A stretch of 58,954 nt of DNA from a virus. The stretch spans positions 1 to 58,954 of the IMG/VR virus record IMGVR_UViG_3300044997_000299, one strand, 5' to 3'. Under the pieces are notes generated by a model, which saw only the letters and a list, made by a program, of their open reading frames with translations, was not told the DNA's origin and ran no database searches. Positions 24,526-32,176 of the stretch are shown here, piece by piece; position 1 is the first letter of the stretch, and each line of letters begins with the position of its first letter. Made by a program: the position numbers and the translations under genes.

Positions 24526-27218
24526 TAAATTAATGGTACGAAGAACTCTCTTTTGACTTCTACCAATCCTCCTAGTTTATACCCTTTGCTTGGCGTTTTT
24601 TTCATGCCTTGTGTATCTATTACTATACTTTCGACATAATTTATAGGATCGTTATTGTCTACCACATCATAGTTTCTACCACCATATTTTCTAGAATAAT
24701 TATTTCTGTATATCTCGCTTTTAAATGCTCTAACAGGTCTCATCTCTACTCCTTCACGTTTTGTGCTTAATACCTTGTAAGGTTTTGTTGGATCAGTTAA
24801 ATACACTTTTTTAACGGATAAATTGCCTCCCATTTCTTTTACTATATCCTGAGCAGCTTTTGGTAGAACTGCTGTGCCTGATAATTTACCTGGATAAAAT
24901 TCCTCTCCTTGTTTATCAGGACCAGTTTTAATAGCAGTATTTTCTCTGTACTTACCGATGCCTTCAGGCCCTCCTTTAAAAACAATATTTTCATTTTTAA
25001 TTTTAGGATTTTTTTTGAAATACGGCATTAAATCTCCAGCCCCTAGACCATAAAATTGTTCTATTTTGAATTTATTATTTTGATCCAACTGAAAAAATTC
25101 TGCTGGGGCAAGGGCTACATAACGTTTGTTCTCTCTTTGAGCAGAATTTATTAAACTTTTTAAACTTAATTTAACCCAAGTTTCTTCTCTGCCCATTGGA
25201 AAATAATCATAAGATTTTTTATTTTGCCTAAATATTTCATTACCACTGTAATACATATTTACTTTTTGTTGCAATGTGGGCTCAGGTGCCTTAAAATCCA
25301 TGGTTATTAATTTTTGTCTTAAGTCTGTTAATTCTTTCATCTCGACATCATTCAATGGTCTGGTCGAAGCAATATCGGTATATTTTTTCATCTCATCAAT
25401 TATTTCTTGTTTTTCTCTTTTTGCAATTTGAGTGGATATTTTATTTGCAAAAGGATTATTTCTTACCATCATGTCGGAAGTTATACTTACAGGTTGATTT
25501 TTTTCTATTAAATCTCTAGCTTTGTCATTAATACTTTTAAAACCTTTACTAATATTTTGATGAGGATCTGATTGTAATTCAAATAAAAAAAAAGTATCTC
25601 CATACGAATCTACACCACGAACATCGTATCGTGTAAACGCTACTGGATTTGGTTCAGGAAAGTGTGATGTAAAAGCGTTTTTTGAACTTGAATTATTAGG
25701 TATTGGATTGTCATAAAAAATAACTTTTTCTCTATAATCAATGCCCCCTAATGGTTTAGCTTTAGAATGTCTTGGAGTTGGAAAAAGTTTTTCTATCTTA
25801 AGTGCCTCTGAATTTATTGCATTAATTTTTTGATAATATTCTTTTAAAGCTCTCACAGTTAAAGCTTTATTTTGTGGCAGATCAATTAATAATTGATCCA
25901 ACTGATTTATTAATTTTGTAAAAGTATCAGATTTGATTCCTCTTAAATCACTGGACATTGTGTCAAGTAAAGTTTCTGCACCATCAATATCATCTATAAT
26001 TTTTCCAAAAACTTCTCTGTTTAATGGATTTGTTGCAAATGATTTTTCAAGCAATATTTTTGTAACATCCTCGATTAATGGTTGTTGACTTTGTCTTATA
26101 TCAATTAATTTTTCTAATTTGATTGGATATTCATAATCTCTTATTTTCAAATTAAATGCAGGATTTGTTTCAAGAGAAGCTAATATTTCTTGTTTAGTAA
26201 TTATTGCTTTTGGACTTGTTCTGGATATACTAAACAATTCTCCACTAATAGGTTCCCCTTTTGAATTGAATGTTAATAATCCAGAATCTGCAAGCTCTTC
26301 AGATTTAACTCCTTTTGCTCTCGCATTTCTTAAAAACCCAATCCATTGATCGGCTGTTCCACGCTCAACTCCTGATTTTGCAATCACATCATAAGACTCA
26401 GAACCAATAAATTCTCTAACATGTTTTTGTTTTTCACCTATATTTTTTAATGAACCTTGGCCAAATGTAAGTGGATCGTTGACCGTGGTCATCTCTCTGC
26501 CTTTACTTGGTTTAGTAACGGCTAGTTCGTACTTTTGAATTAATTTTTCTTTTTCTTTTTCTACTTGTGCATACTCATTAAAAGCTTTTTTTTCACTAAT
26601 TAATCTTGGTTCATTTACATCTATTGCTCTAGTTCCAATAAGTTCTTGTCGTTGAGCTGTGGACAAATTTTGATATTCTCTTAAATTTTCTGCAAAGGTA
26701 TTTCTTCTATACTCAGGCAATCCTCTTACAAAAATTTCAAAAACAGGATCTCTTTGAATCATTTGCGAATGTATCTCTGAGTTAGCTTGATCTAAGGAAC
26801 TTGGTGATCTACTTGTTGTGACAGCGCTTTCAGTTGGTTGTGAAGATTTTACGACTTCATCAGTCTTGGATCCTGGGCCTATAGCTTCATACAGTTTTTG
26901 TAGACCACGGTTCGCGATCCGTGTTCCATAGCCCACGATTGGAATAGCACCTAGCACACCAAGACCTATTCCTAAACCTTGTGCAACCATATTAATTTTA
27001 TCAGGATCTTTAGATAAAATATTTTGAACTAAATTTCTTGCTTCATCTTGTGCGTATTGCAGAGACCTAAACTCACCAGTCACTGGTGCTAGATCATAAC
27101 CCAAGGACGCTATGCCAGATAAAAATTGCTGTTTGTTTTTAGCAACTTCTTCAGCGCTTAAAACATTTGCAAATTCCATTAGCGACGTATCAGGATCCTT
27201 GAAATCTTGTACGGCCAT
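24525..27218 (-). CDS. Large virion-associated protein with LPD-like (EIQSDWH-type) domain
   Basis: This 897-aa protein has an N-terminal glycine-rich hydrophobic stretch (MVAQGLGIGLGVLGAIPIVG, about 77-96). A domain at about 490-720 has the order YREKVIFYDNP, FFLFELQSDPHQNISKGFK, NNPFANK and WVKLSLKSLINSAQRENKRY. This follows the pattern of polyvalent-protein-associated domains (EIQSDWHQ ... PF ... W..L.LKR.I..A), found in injected phage polyproteins. It may enter the cell with the DNA or act in the head. It lies between TerL and the portal. The domain match is from memory and moderate. Confidence 0.65.
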   Translation of the reverse strand: MAVQDFKDPDTSLMEFANVLSAEEVAKNKQQFLSGIASLGYDLAPVTGEFRSLQYAQDEARNLVQNILSKDPDKINMVAQGLGIGLGVLGAIPIVGYGTRIANRGLQKLYEAIGPGSKTDEVVKSSQPTESAVTTSRSPSSLDQANSEIHSQMIQRDPVFEIFVRGLPEYRRNTFAENLREYQNLSTAQRQELIGTRAIDVNEPRLISEKKAFNEYAQVEKEKEKLIQKYELAVTKPSKGREMTTVNDPLTFGQGSLKNIGEKQKHVREFIGSESYDVIAKSGVERGTADQWIGFLRNARAKGVKSEELADSGLLTFNSKGEPISGELFSISRTSPKAIITKQEILASLETNPAFNLKIRDYEYPIKLEKLIDIRQSQQPLIEDVTKILLEKSFATNPLNREVFGKIIDDIDGAETLLDTMSSDLRGIKSDTFTKLINQLDQLLIDLPQNKALTVRALKEYYQKINAINSEALKIEKLFPTPRHSKAKPLGGIDYREKVIFYDNPIPNNSSSKNAFTSHFPEPNPVAFTRYDVRGVDSYGDTFFLFELQSDPHQNISKGFKSINDKARDLIEKNQPVSITSDMMVRNNPFANKISTQIAKREKQEIIDEMKKYTDIASTRPLNDVEMKELTDLRQKLITMDFKAPEPTLQQKVNMYYSGNEIFRQNKKSYDYFPMGREETWVKLSLKSLINSAQRENKRYVALAPAEFFQLDQNNKFKIEQFYGLGAGDLMPYFKKNPKIKNENIVFKGGPEGIGKYRENTAIKTGPDKQGEEFYPGKLSGTAVLPKAAQDIVKEMGGNLSVKKVYLTDPTKPYKVLSTKREGVEMRPVRAFKSEIYRNNYSRKYGGRNYDVVDNNDPINYVESIVIDTQGMKKTPSKGYKLGGLVEVKREFFVPLI

Positions 27219-27219
27219 T

Positions 27220-27951
27220 TTAGTAATACTTGGTTTTTTTTATTCTATCCTTTAAAACTTTACCATTACCTTTAACTACACCACCCTCAGAAAATCTTTT
27301 TGTAAAAGTTCCCATTACACTATCATACAATTCATTTACTTCCTTTTCTTTCATATTTTTCATCATGTCAGTGTAGCCTTTTTTTTCTAAAGTTTGTCTT
27401 TCAAAAGATTTAGGATTAGTCATTCCACCTTCTTTAAAATTAGCACTTTGCATCATTGATGTATCTGGATCTACAATAGGAGATTCAAACGAAGTTTTAC
27501 CACTTGCTGTTCCATAATAGGTGCTTGGTGTAATTGGAGGTTTATCTTTTTGATCATAAAACCCTTCTTTGAATTCGTTACGGTCTAAATAATTATCTTT
27601 CACTATTTTTTTTGGTTTTGTTTTTTTATCCACTTTTCCTCCTAATTGAAAATTTATTTTTCCTTTTACACCAAATCCCTCTTTAGAACCACTTAAGCTA
27701 ATGTTTCCTTGGCTCTCATTAAAATTTTTTCCAATACCAATTTGATTAATTCCTTTTGGACCAATTGCACCATACAGGTAGCTTGTGTCATTAGTATCGC
27801 TTCGTTTTGCTCCTATGATTGCTTCTGGTCTGTCCTTTGGATTAATGCCTACGCCAAAATCAAAATCAACTCCTCCAGCTGAACCTATTGTGGTTAATGG
27901 TATTGTTTTAGGTATTTTTTTTAATTCCTCTTTAATTTTTTTTCCGCTCAT
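27220..27951 (-). CDS. Gly/Lys-rich virion-region protein, 243 aa
   Basis: Beta-type repeats (GVDFDFGVGINPKDRPEAII, then GNISLSGSKEGFGVKGKINF) occupy the first half. The second half contains PDTSMMQSANFKEGGMTNPK, which echoes the PDTSLMEFANVL segment at the N-terminus of the next gene, and later FSEGGVVKG. The shared DPDTSxM(x)xAN element suggests these two neighbours use a common docking signal. No family is recognised. Confidence 0.62.
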   Translation of the reverse strand: MSGKKIKEELKKIPKTIPLTTIGSAGGVDFDFGVGINPKDRPEAIIGAKRSDTNDTSYLYGAIGPKGINQIGIGKNFNESQGNISLSGSKEGFGVKGKINFQLGGKVDKKTKPKKIVKDNYLDRNEFKEGFYDQKDKPPITPSTYYGTASGKTSFESPIVDPDTSMMQSANFKEGGMTNPKSFERQTLEKKGYTDMMKNMKEKEVNELYDSVMGTFTKRFSEGGVVKGNGKVLKDRIKKTKYY

Positions 27952-28118
27952 TTTTTTTTTGGTTTTTTACCAGCTTTTTTCATCGATATAGCAATAGCTG
28001 CTTGTCTTGCTAAACCACCTTTTACTTTACCCAACCTTACACAATTAGGAACTAATTTATTTCCTTTTTTCTTCATTCCTTTTTGTTCGTATCCATGCCA
28101 ACAAGTCCCTCTAGCCAT
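27948..28118 (-). CDS. Small basic protein, MARGTCWxGYE type, 56 aa
   Basis: The protein is MARGTCWHGYEQKGMKKKGN, KLVPNCVRLGKVKGGLARQA and AIAISMKKAGKKPKKK. I start it at ATG 28118, which overlaps the end of TerL by eight bases; the longer frame only reads antisense-like TerL codons. Proteins with this N-terminus are frequent next to TerL in marine phages. The function is unknown. Two Cys and high basicity may indicate a structured DNA-binding peptide. Confidence 0.72.
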   Translation of the reverse strand: MARGTCWHGYEQKGMKKKGNKLVPNCVRLGKVKGGLARQAAIAISMKKAGKKPKKK

Positions 28119-29589
28119 AGTATTGATACTCCGCTGGTAATCTTGATTGTTTCTCTTCAACAAAATCATGTTGAGCACTGATAAAATTACCTTCTCGATA
28201 TCTTAACACAGCTTGAGTGGTGCTGTCGACTAGGTCATCATGATCTCCATTTGGAAAGGAAGCACATTCTTCAATTACTTCTAAGGCAAATTGTTTACCC
28301 TCTGGATAATAAACCATACCTGATGCAAAGATTGGTGCACAAGCGTTTACTCTAGAATGTTTATCCCTTCCTCTTCCAGGCACAAAATCTAAAACAGGTA
28401 TTCCCATTCTACGTAATTCTTGTATCAGAGGCATACCTGATGCTTTTGCTTCAATGACCACGGACTCTGGTTTCCAATAATTATATTGTTCTAACGCGAT
28501 AGATTTTAATTCTGGAAATTCATATCTACCTCTTATTGAGTCTAATAAAATTAAACATGTTGGAGAATCATCGTATGGTTTAAATATTCCCCAAGTTGTA
28601 ATCGCAGAATAATCTGAAGTTTCTTTTTTTGTAAATGCAGTATCATAGCTTTGTATAACATATTGCAGAGCAGGTATTTGTCCTTGCCAAGGAATCCACC
28701 ATTCACGTTTAATTAATGCACCTTCTTCTGCTGTTGGATTTTGCATATATTGTGCATTCCATCTTTTAGGAGGTATAGATGCTTTAACAGATTCTAATTC
28801 TTCAATACGCCAATACTCTGGCCATACAGGTTGTCCGCTGTCCAAGATTGCTGGAAATTGTATTACCTCCCAATTATCTGCTCTTTCATTTACTTGTGCT
28901 TTCAAAAGTTGTCCTGTTAAATCATTTGTTGCCCAGCGTGTCATAACAATCACAATCGCTCCACCTGGTTGTAAACGCTGACGAGGTCCAGACACATACC
29001 AGTCATAAGTTTTTTCCATAGCATTCTCTGACATGATATTTTGTTCAGTATGAGGGTCATCAATAATTAAAAAATCAGCACCTCTACCGGTTATTGCACC
29101 ACCGACGCCGGCTGCAAAATATTCACCACCATGATTTGTTTCCCAACGACCAGCAGCTTTTGAATCTTCTGATAAATCCAAATTATTAAAAACTTTTTTA
29201 TACTCCTCCCCCTGTATCAAGTTTCTTACTTTTCTACCAAATCGAAAAGATAATTCTGCGTTGTGAGAGACTTGCATAATTTTAGACTTGGGCAGGAGTC
29301 CCATGATCCATGCCGGAAAAAGATAAGAGGCAAACTCTGATTTTGTATGTCTAGGTGGCATGTTGACTATTAATCTTTTAATTTTGCCTTGAGCAACTTG
29401 AGTCAACTTATCCGCAATAATTTGATGGTGCCCCCATGTAGAAGGTTCCTTACCCTCTCTGCAAATAAAATCTGGCCAGACTTGTTTAACAAAATAAATA
29501 AAATTTTCTCTGGCTAATAGTATCTTTTGTGCCTTTAAAAGTTTTGCAGTTTTTTCTAATTTTTCACGAGGGACTAGCTCCAAATTCAT
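28111..29589 (-). CDS. terL: Terminase large subunit
   Basis: TerL has an N-terminal ATPase and a C-terminal nuclease. From ATG 29589 (492 aa), the Walker A-like PPRHTKSE is near 78-85 and Walker B LIIDDPH is near 174-180. A coupling segment VMTRWATNDLTGQL follows, and the nuclease motifs are QSYDTAF, VVIEAKASG and FPNGDHDDLVDS. It packages DNA through the portal. A TTG start 15 codons upstream is possible but would translate promoter-like TTGAC elements, so ATG is preferred. It heads the late block. The small subunit is 4.5 kb away. Confidence 0.93.
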   Translation of the reverse strand: MNLELVPREKLEKTAKLLKAQKILLARENFIYFVKQVWPDFICREGKEPSTWGHHQIIADKLTQVAQGKIKRLIVNMPPRHTKSEFASYLFPAWIMGLLPKSKIMQVSHNAELSFRFGRKVRNLIQGEEYKKVFNNLDLSEDSKAAGRWETNHGGEYFAAGVGGAITGRGADFLIIDDPHTEQNIMSENAMEKTYDWYVSGPRQRLQPGGAIVIVMTRWATNDLTGQLLKAQVNERADNWEVIQFPAILDSGQPVWPEYWRIEELESVKASIPPKRWNAQYMQNPTAEEGALIKREWWIPWQGQIPALQYVIQSYDTAFTKKETSDYSAITTWGIFKPYDDSPTCLILLDSIRGRYEFPELKSIALEQYNYWKPESVVIEAKASGMPLIQELRRMGIPVLDFVPGRGRDKHSRVNACAPIFASGMVYYPEGKQFALEVIEECASFPNGDHDDLVDSTTQAVLRYREGNFISAQHDFVEEKQSRLPAEYQYYG

Positions 29590-29722
29590 AAGTAAAATGC
29601 AGTATATATTTGTGTCAATGTTTGCACAAGTCAACGACTGTAAGATACATCTGCAGTTTTAAGGGGGTGTAGGGTGCTAGAAGTATGTTTTAATAGGTTG
29701 CAAGAAATAGAGATACTAATTT

Positions 29723-29749
29723 AACTAGGGCGTGAAACACGCCCTAGTT
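29723..29749 (-). terminator. Strong hairpin terminator before the late block
   Basis: A perfect twelve-base-pair inverted repeat (AACTAGGGCGTG and its complement) flanks a three-base loop. It lies ten bases after the stop of the 95-aa gene and ahead of the TerL leader. The minus strand continues AAATTAG, so the U-tract is poor, but the stem is very strong. It probably insulates early from late transcription. Confidence 0.65.
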
Positions 29750-29758
29750 GTAAGATAG

Positions 29759-30046
29759 TTAGTGTTGTGTTGTTTGCCGATTAGCCATGTCCCTTTGTAC
29801 GTTAAACTTGTCCGCCAAGTCTTGAGATAATTCACGTCCGAAGTTAGCTATTTTCAAGTCACTCTGATTCGCGATAATAAATTCAAATATCTTCGAATCA
29901 AGATAACTAGCTAATAGTTGCCAATCGATAAATTGTATTTTGTTTTTAAAAGTATCGATTTGTTTTTTTAACTCAATAATTATCTCATCACTACTTTTAT
30001 TTTGAGACACAATCTGGTTAAGTTTTTCTAATTCGAATTTTTTCAT
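29759..30046 (-). CDS. Early-region hypothetical protein, 95 aa
   Basis: A helical charged protein (MKKFELEKLNQIVSQNKSSD, later FGRELSQDLADKFNVQRDMA). Its ATG overlaps the stop of the 109-aa gene by four bases, forming a two-gene unit driven by the palindromic promoter at 30403-30430 and closed by the 29723 hairpin. No family is recognised. Confidence 0.65.
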   Translation of the reverse strand: MKKFELEKLNQIVSQNKSSDEIIIELKKQIDTFKNKIQFIDWQLLASYLDSKIFEFIIANQSDLKIANFGRELSQDLADKFNVQRDMANRQTTQH

Positions 30047-30372
30047 ATTAACTCCTTAATGTCATGAGTATATGAGGTTCGAATAGACTTTGTCGAGAAC
30101 TTTTTAAACAATTCCATATTGTCTTTTTTAAAGTCCTCTTGAGAAAAAATATTTATCTCTTTAACATCTTTGTTAATCGAATAAATAAATTTATCTTTTT
30201 GTATCGTTAGATTATTTGTTTTTAACAAATCAAAAAGTTGAACTAATTCTGGCTTGATAATTCTATTCCAGTCAGAATTTAACTCCGCTTTTTTTTCTAA
30301 CAAATCACACGCGCGAACTATCAACTGTTTATTTTTAGTTGATAATTCTATTTTTGTTTTTTGTTTTGTCAT
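30043..30372 (-). CDS. Early-region hypothetical protein, 109 aa
   Basis: I start this frame at ATG 30372 because AAAGGGAAAC lies at ribosome-site distance; an in-frame TTG ten codons upstream has none. The protein is helical and rich in Lys, Leu and Asn (TKNKQLIVRACDLLEKKAEL). Next comes an IRTSYTHDIKELI tail. It is the first gene of its unit. The function is unknown. Confidence 0.65.
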   Translation of the reverse strand: MTKQKTKIELSTKNKQLIVRACDLLEKKAELNSDWNRIIKPELVQLFDLLKTNNLTIQKDKFIYSINKDVKEINIFSQEDFKKDNMELFKKFSTKSIRTSYTHDIKELI

Positions 30373-30402
30373 TGTTTCCCTTTCATTAGTTATTAATGAC
30401 AA

Positions 30403-30430
30403 TAATTATCTTATATACATAAGATAATTA
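30403..30430. promoter_or_regulatory. Palindromic operator copy 1 (12-bp arms)
   Basis: TAATTATCTTAT and its exact complement flank ATAC, upstream of the 109-aa gene. The core TATCTTAT-ATAC-ATAAGATA is repeated in front of the next two upstream units. Read on the minus strand it includes TATAAGAT, usable as a -10. The perfect dyad suggests binding of a homodimeric regulator. Confidence 0.65.
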
Positions 30431-30599
30431 AAACAAGAAATATTTTTAATTATGTACAATTATTTTTTTACTGTTGCTTCTTTGCAACATTCATATCAAA
30501 TTTAAAAATCTAATGTTTAAAACCAAAACACTACCCTGCAACCAACTCCACCAGTTCCACCGTTGTCAGCTGCATCCCATCCGCTGCTTTAATAAATTA

Positions 30600-30635
30600 A
30601 TCACGGAACGGGAACAGGATGGGAAACGGGACGGG
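30600..30635 (+). repeat. G-rich repeat copy 1 (four GGG tracts)
   Basis: ATCACGGAACGGGAAC is followed by GATGGGAAACGGGACGGG. Four GGG tracts have loops of 8, 4 and 2 bases, so the plus strand could fold as a G-quadruplex with one long loop. The first 16 bases are identical to copy 2 at 31101. It lies downstream of a minus-strand early gene. Confidence 0.7.
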
Positions 30636-30674
30636 ATTAGAGAAGAAGTAAAATTAAAAATAAAAGTAAAAGCA

Positions 30675-30705
30675 ATTGGCCTGCTGTGGTAAACAACAGG
30701 CCAAT
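30675..30705 (-). terminator. Rho-independent terminator of the 77-aa gene unit
   Basis: ATTGGCCTG pairs with CAGGCCAAT (nine pairs), with a further partial stem inside. On the minus strand it is followed by TGCTTTTACTTTTATTTTT, a good U-rich tract. It lies 27 bases downstream of the stop at 30732. Confidence 0.75.
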
Positions 30706-30731
30706 CACTGCAAGGATTGAAATCCAAAACA

Positions 30732-30965
30732 TTAAACCACTACTTCAATCCAAGTATCATTCCTTAAAACTTTTTTAACTTGATTGATGTAAACTGATCC
30801 GGCCTCATCGAACAAACCAACCTCTGACCCTTTACAGTCAACTAAGATTGTCTGTTTAAGACCGCGACCTTGTTTCGGTGACTCCAAAAGAACGCCGGAA
30901 GTTTCAAGACCTAACTGATTTGTTTTTACTTTATCACCTTTTTTTAACTCTATTGCTTTTATCAT
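30732..30965 (-). CDS. Early single-gene unit, small beta-barrel-like protein, 77 aa
   Basis: The protein (MIKAIELKKGDKVKTNQLGL, then GVLLESPKQGRGLKQTILVD) has the KKGDKV turn and alternating strands of a small SH3- or KOW-like barrel. A strong ribosome site (AAAGGAG) precedes ATG 30965. It forms a complete unit of its own, with a palindromic promoter upstream and a terminator downstream. The function is unknown; a host-RNA or protein binder is possible. Confidence 0.68.
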   Translation of the reverse strand: MIKAIELKKGDKVKTNQLGLETSGVLLESPKQGRGLKQTILVDCKGSEVGLFDEAGSVYINQVKKVLRNDTWIEVVV

Positions 30966-30983
30966 AGTGCTCCTTTTGTTTGT

Positions 30984-31003
30984 TATCTTATATACATAAG
31001 ATA
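30984..31003. promoter_or_regulatory. Palindromic operator copy 2
   Basis: TATCTTAT-ATAC-ATAAGATA, eight-base arms, identical in the core to copy 1. It covers the -10 of the promoter for the 77-aa gene, so a bound dimer would block or recruit RNA polymerase. Confidence 0.65.
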
Positions 31004-31021
31004 GCTTATTACTGAAGTCAA
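30993..31021 (-). promoter_or_regulatory. Sigma70-like promoter of the 77-aa gene
   Basis: On the minus strand TTGACT (31016-31021) is 17 bases from TATGTA (30993-30998). A second, tandem TTGACT sits five bases further upstream. Spacer and flank (TCAG.AAT.A.CTATCT) are shared with the promoter at 32944. Confidence 0.6.
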
Positions 31022-31100
31022 GTCAAAAATAGAAAAAATTGCAGGGAGATCCAGGATGCGCTGGATGGTATTATTATTAACATCTGCAAACAAGTCACGC

Positions 31101-31124
31101 ATCACGGAACGGGAACGGGACGGG
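31101..31124 (+). repeat. G-rich repeat copy 2
   Basis: ATCACGGAACGGGAACGGGA continues CGGG. Three GGG tracts are at 3- and 2-base spacing, with a GG before. It runs directly into a very GC-rich hairpin. It is downstream of the 197-aa gene. Confidence 0.7.
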
Positions 31125-31141
31125 CGACCGTGGTCGCCCGT
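31120..31141 (-). terminator. GC-rich hairpin after the 197-aa gene
   Basis: ACGGGCGACC and GGTCGCCCGT form a ten-base-pair stem around two bases, eleven bases from the stop at 31153. The minus strand continues CCCGTTCCCG rather than U, so it is not a standard intrinsic terminator. It still stands out in this AT-rich genome. Confidence 0.5.
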
Positions 31142-31152
31142 GAACTTTTAAT

Positions 31153-31746
31153 TTAGCAAATTTTAAAACCGCCTGACTCTTCGGCAAACTCTGCGAACTC
31201 TTGAACGTTTTTTATATTAAACGGATAATCGCCAGTCCAGTCTTTTTTATTTTGTATTACGTTCCATTTTTCGTAATCTTCTTTAGGATAATCACGCGGA
31301 GCAATACCCATTCCATGCTTTTTTACCATTTCTTGATGGAACTTTTGCGCCTCTTCTTCAACTTTTTTGTTGTGTGCCTCTGCTTTCTTATAATCTGCCA
31401 TGTGTTGTTCGGCATACATTTTTGTATGTCCGACCTTAATTAAATGTTTTAACTGTTTAGCAATTTCTCTTGCAACAGTTTCATTTACCTTAAAACCACT
31501 ATTCTCGTGCCAGTAGTCTACATGTTCTTCTTCCACACAACCAGTGAACTCGATTATATAATTCGCAAGAGGTCTCCACCACCAAACATTATTGCGAAAG
31601 TAATAACCTTTGTTCTCTTCTTCAAACTTGTCCATCTGCTTGAAGTAATCGTCTTTTTCTTTTTCGGTTGCTGTGTTCCAGTCTATTTTAGGTTTCACAG
31701 AACCTTCTTTAATTTTCGGATTTAATCCGTACACGTCCATACCCAT
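31153..31746 (-). CDS. Conserved early phage protein MGMDVYG family, 197 aa
   Basis: The protein opens MGMDVYGLNPK and has NKGYYFRNNVWWWRPLANYI, GCVEEEHVDYWHENSGFKVN and a C-terminal VQEFAEFAEESGGFKIC. I recognise this type (VYGLNP, FRNNVWWWRPL, ENSG) as widespread in phages of many hosts, but no function is known. It has its own promoter with a palindrome and a GC hairpin behind it. The ribosome site is AAGGAGC. Trp/Tyr/His richness suggests a ligand-binding surface. Confidence 0.8.
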   Translation of the reverse strand: MGMDVYGLNPKIKEGSVKPKIDWNTATEKEKDDYFKQMDKFEEENKGYYFRNNVWWWRPLANYIIEFTGCVEEEHVDYWHENSGFKVNETVAREIAKQLKHLIKVGHTKMYAEQHMADYKKAEAHNKKVEEEAQKFHQEMVKKHGMGIAPRDYPKEDYEKWNVIQNKKDWTGDYPFNIKNVQEFAEFAEESGGFKIC

Positions 31747-31772
31747 GGTTGCTCCTTATGTTGTTTATTTAT

Positions 31773-31792
31773 TATCTTATATATATGAGATA
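31773..31792. promoter_or_regulatory. Palindromic operator copy 3 (one mismatch)
   Basis: TATCTTAT-ATAT-ATGAGATA, the same dyad as copies 1 and 2 with one T/G mispair. It overlaps the -10 region of the promoter for the 197-aa gene. Confidence 0.6.
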
Positions 31793-31805
31793 CTTTTAAA
31801 GTCAA
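31776..31805 (-). promoter_or_regulatory. Sigma70-like promoter of the 197-aa gene
   Basis: Minus-strand TTGACT (31800-31805) lies 16 bases from TATATA (31778-31783), or 18 from TATAAG. Transcription would begin near 31770 and give a leader of about 25 bases with AAGGAG before the ATG at 31746. Confidence 0.55.
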
Positions 31806-31925
31806 TTAACTTTTTAGTTGTATTTAAAATAAATCATATTAGTCCTCTCAATGCAGGAATTTCCGCACCTTTTTCCGATGCAGCTACCTTCAGGATGGTG
31901 AACTTCTCTTTGATTAATCAAGACT

Positions 31926-31958
31926 ACGGGAACGGGACGTGGGATGCGGGAACGGGAC
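31926..31958 (+). repeat. G-rich repeat copy 3, canonical G-quadruplex motif
   Basis: Five GGG tracts at 31928-31956 are separated by loops of 3, 4, 4 and 3 bases, satisfying the classical G-quadruplex rule on the plus strand. It contains ACGGGAACGGGAC twice with small changes. It lies between two minus-strand genes. Confidence 0.78.
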
Positions 31959-31994
31959 TACATCAACAAAATCAACAGAAGCAGCAGAGCTACC

Positions 31995-32024
31995 TGCCCT
32001 GGTACTGTGAACAGCAGCAGGGCA
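31995..32024 (-). terminator. Possible hairpin terminator
   Basis: TGCCCTG pairs with CAGGGCA across a 16-base loop that can itself form CTG/CAG. It is about 50 bases after the stop of the 32-aa ORF. The following minus strand is only moderately U-rich, so efficiency is uncertain. Confidence 0.4.
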
Positions 32025-32050
32025 AGTAATAATAGTAACAACCAAAACAT

Positions 32051-32069
32051 GATGCGGGAACGGGATCAG
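32051..32069 (+). repeat. G-rich repeat copy 4 (short)
   Basis: GATGCGGGAACGGGATCAG, two GGG tracts. It shares GATGCGGGAACGGGA with copy 3, so it looks like a truncated copy. It lies just after the stop of the 32-aa ORF. Confidence 0.6.
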
Positions 32070-32076
32070 CTTTTGT

Positions 32077-32175
32077 CTATTTTAAATTAGGCCTTGTAAC
32101 TCTATCTCTAATAGTTCCTGCAAACTCAGGATAAAGAATCGCAATGAGTGCAGGAACTATTATTAATGTCCACAT
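32077..32175 (-). CDS. Tiny chimeric membrane peptide, 32 aa
   Basis: The peptide is MWTLIIVPALIAILYPEFAG followed by TIRDRVTRPNLK. Residues 2-18 are a hydrophobic helix. The last part, RDRVTRPN, is encoded by a 25-base segment (32086-32110) identical to the C-terminal codons of the 100-aa gene (32621-32645) in the same frame. ATG 32175 is one base after the stop of the 79-aa gene, with AAAGGT nearby. It could be a real small gene built on duplicated DNA, or a relic. Confidence 0.5.
   Translation of the reverse strand: MWTLIIVPALIAILYPEFAGTIRDRVTRPNLK
32086..32110. repeat. 25-bp direct repeat, copy A
   Basis: ATTAGGCCTTGTAACTCTAT and the next five bases (CTCTA) are identical to 32621-32645. 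Flanking bases on both sides partly agree, indicating a local duplication of about 30-40 bases that has begun to diverge. Confidence 0.85.
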
Positions 32176-32176
32176 G

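Larger units (their letters stand above)
30431..30731. other. Non-coding early intergenic segment
   Basis: No convincing gene is seen on either strand. It holds a short TGTTGC/GCAACA hairpin (30471-30488), a G-rich repeat (30600-30635) and a terminator hairpin (30675-30705). A plus-strand 72-codon frame here lacks a ribosome site and protein-like composition. Confidence 0.6.
31806..32076. other. Non-coding early intergenic segment
   Basis: No plausible gene is seen on either strand. It carries two G-rich repeats and a GC-rich stem, and is richer in G and C than the flanking genes. A plus-strand 118-codon frame crosses it but is mostly antisense to the 197-aa gene and low-complexity. Confidence 0.55.

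Noticed and set aside
29589-29634. TTG start for TerL adding 15 residues
   Set aside because: The added codons overlap two TTGAC promoter-like elements and have no ribosome site; ATG 29589 is more likely, though its own ribosome site is weak.
29603-29634. Late promoter TTGACT with an AT-rich -10 before terL
   Set aside because: The spacing is 17 to AAATAT or 20 to TATATA, neither convincing, so I did not list it as a feature.
30474-30692. Plus-strand frame across the early intergenic region
   Set aside because: It crosses the G-rich repeat and the terminator, has no ribosome site, and shows no protein-like pattern.
31673-32029. Plus-strand 118-codon frame
   Set aside because: The first part is antisense to the conserved 197-aa gene and the rest is repeat-derived, Gln-rich sequence.
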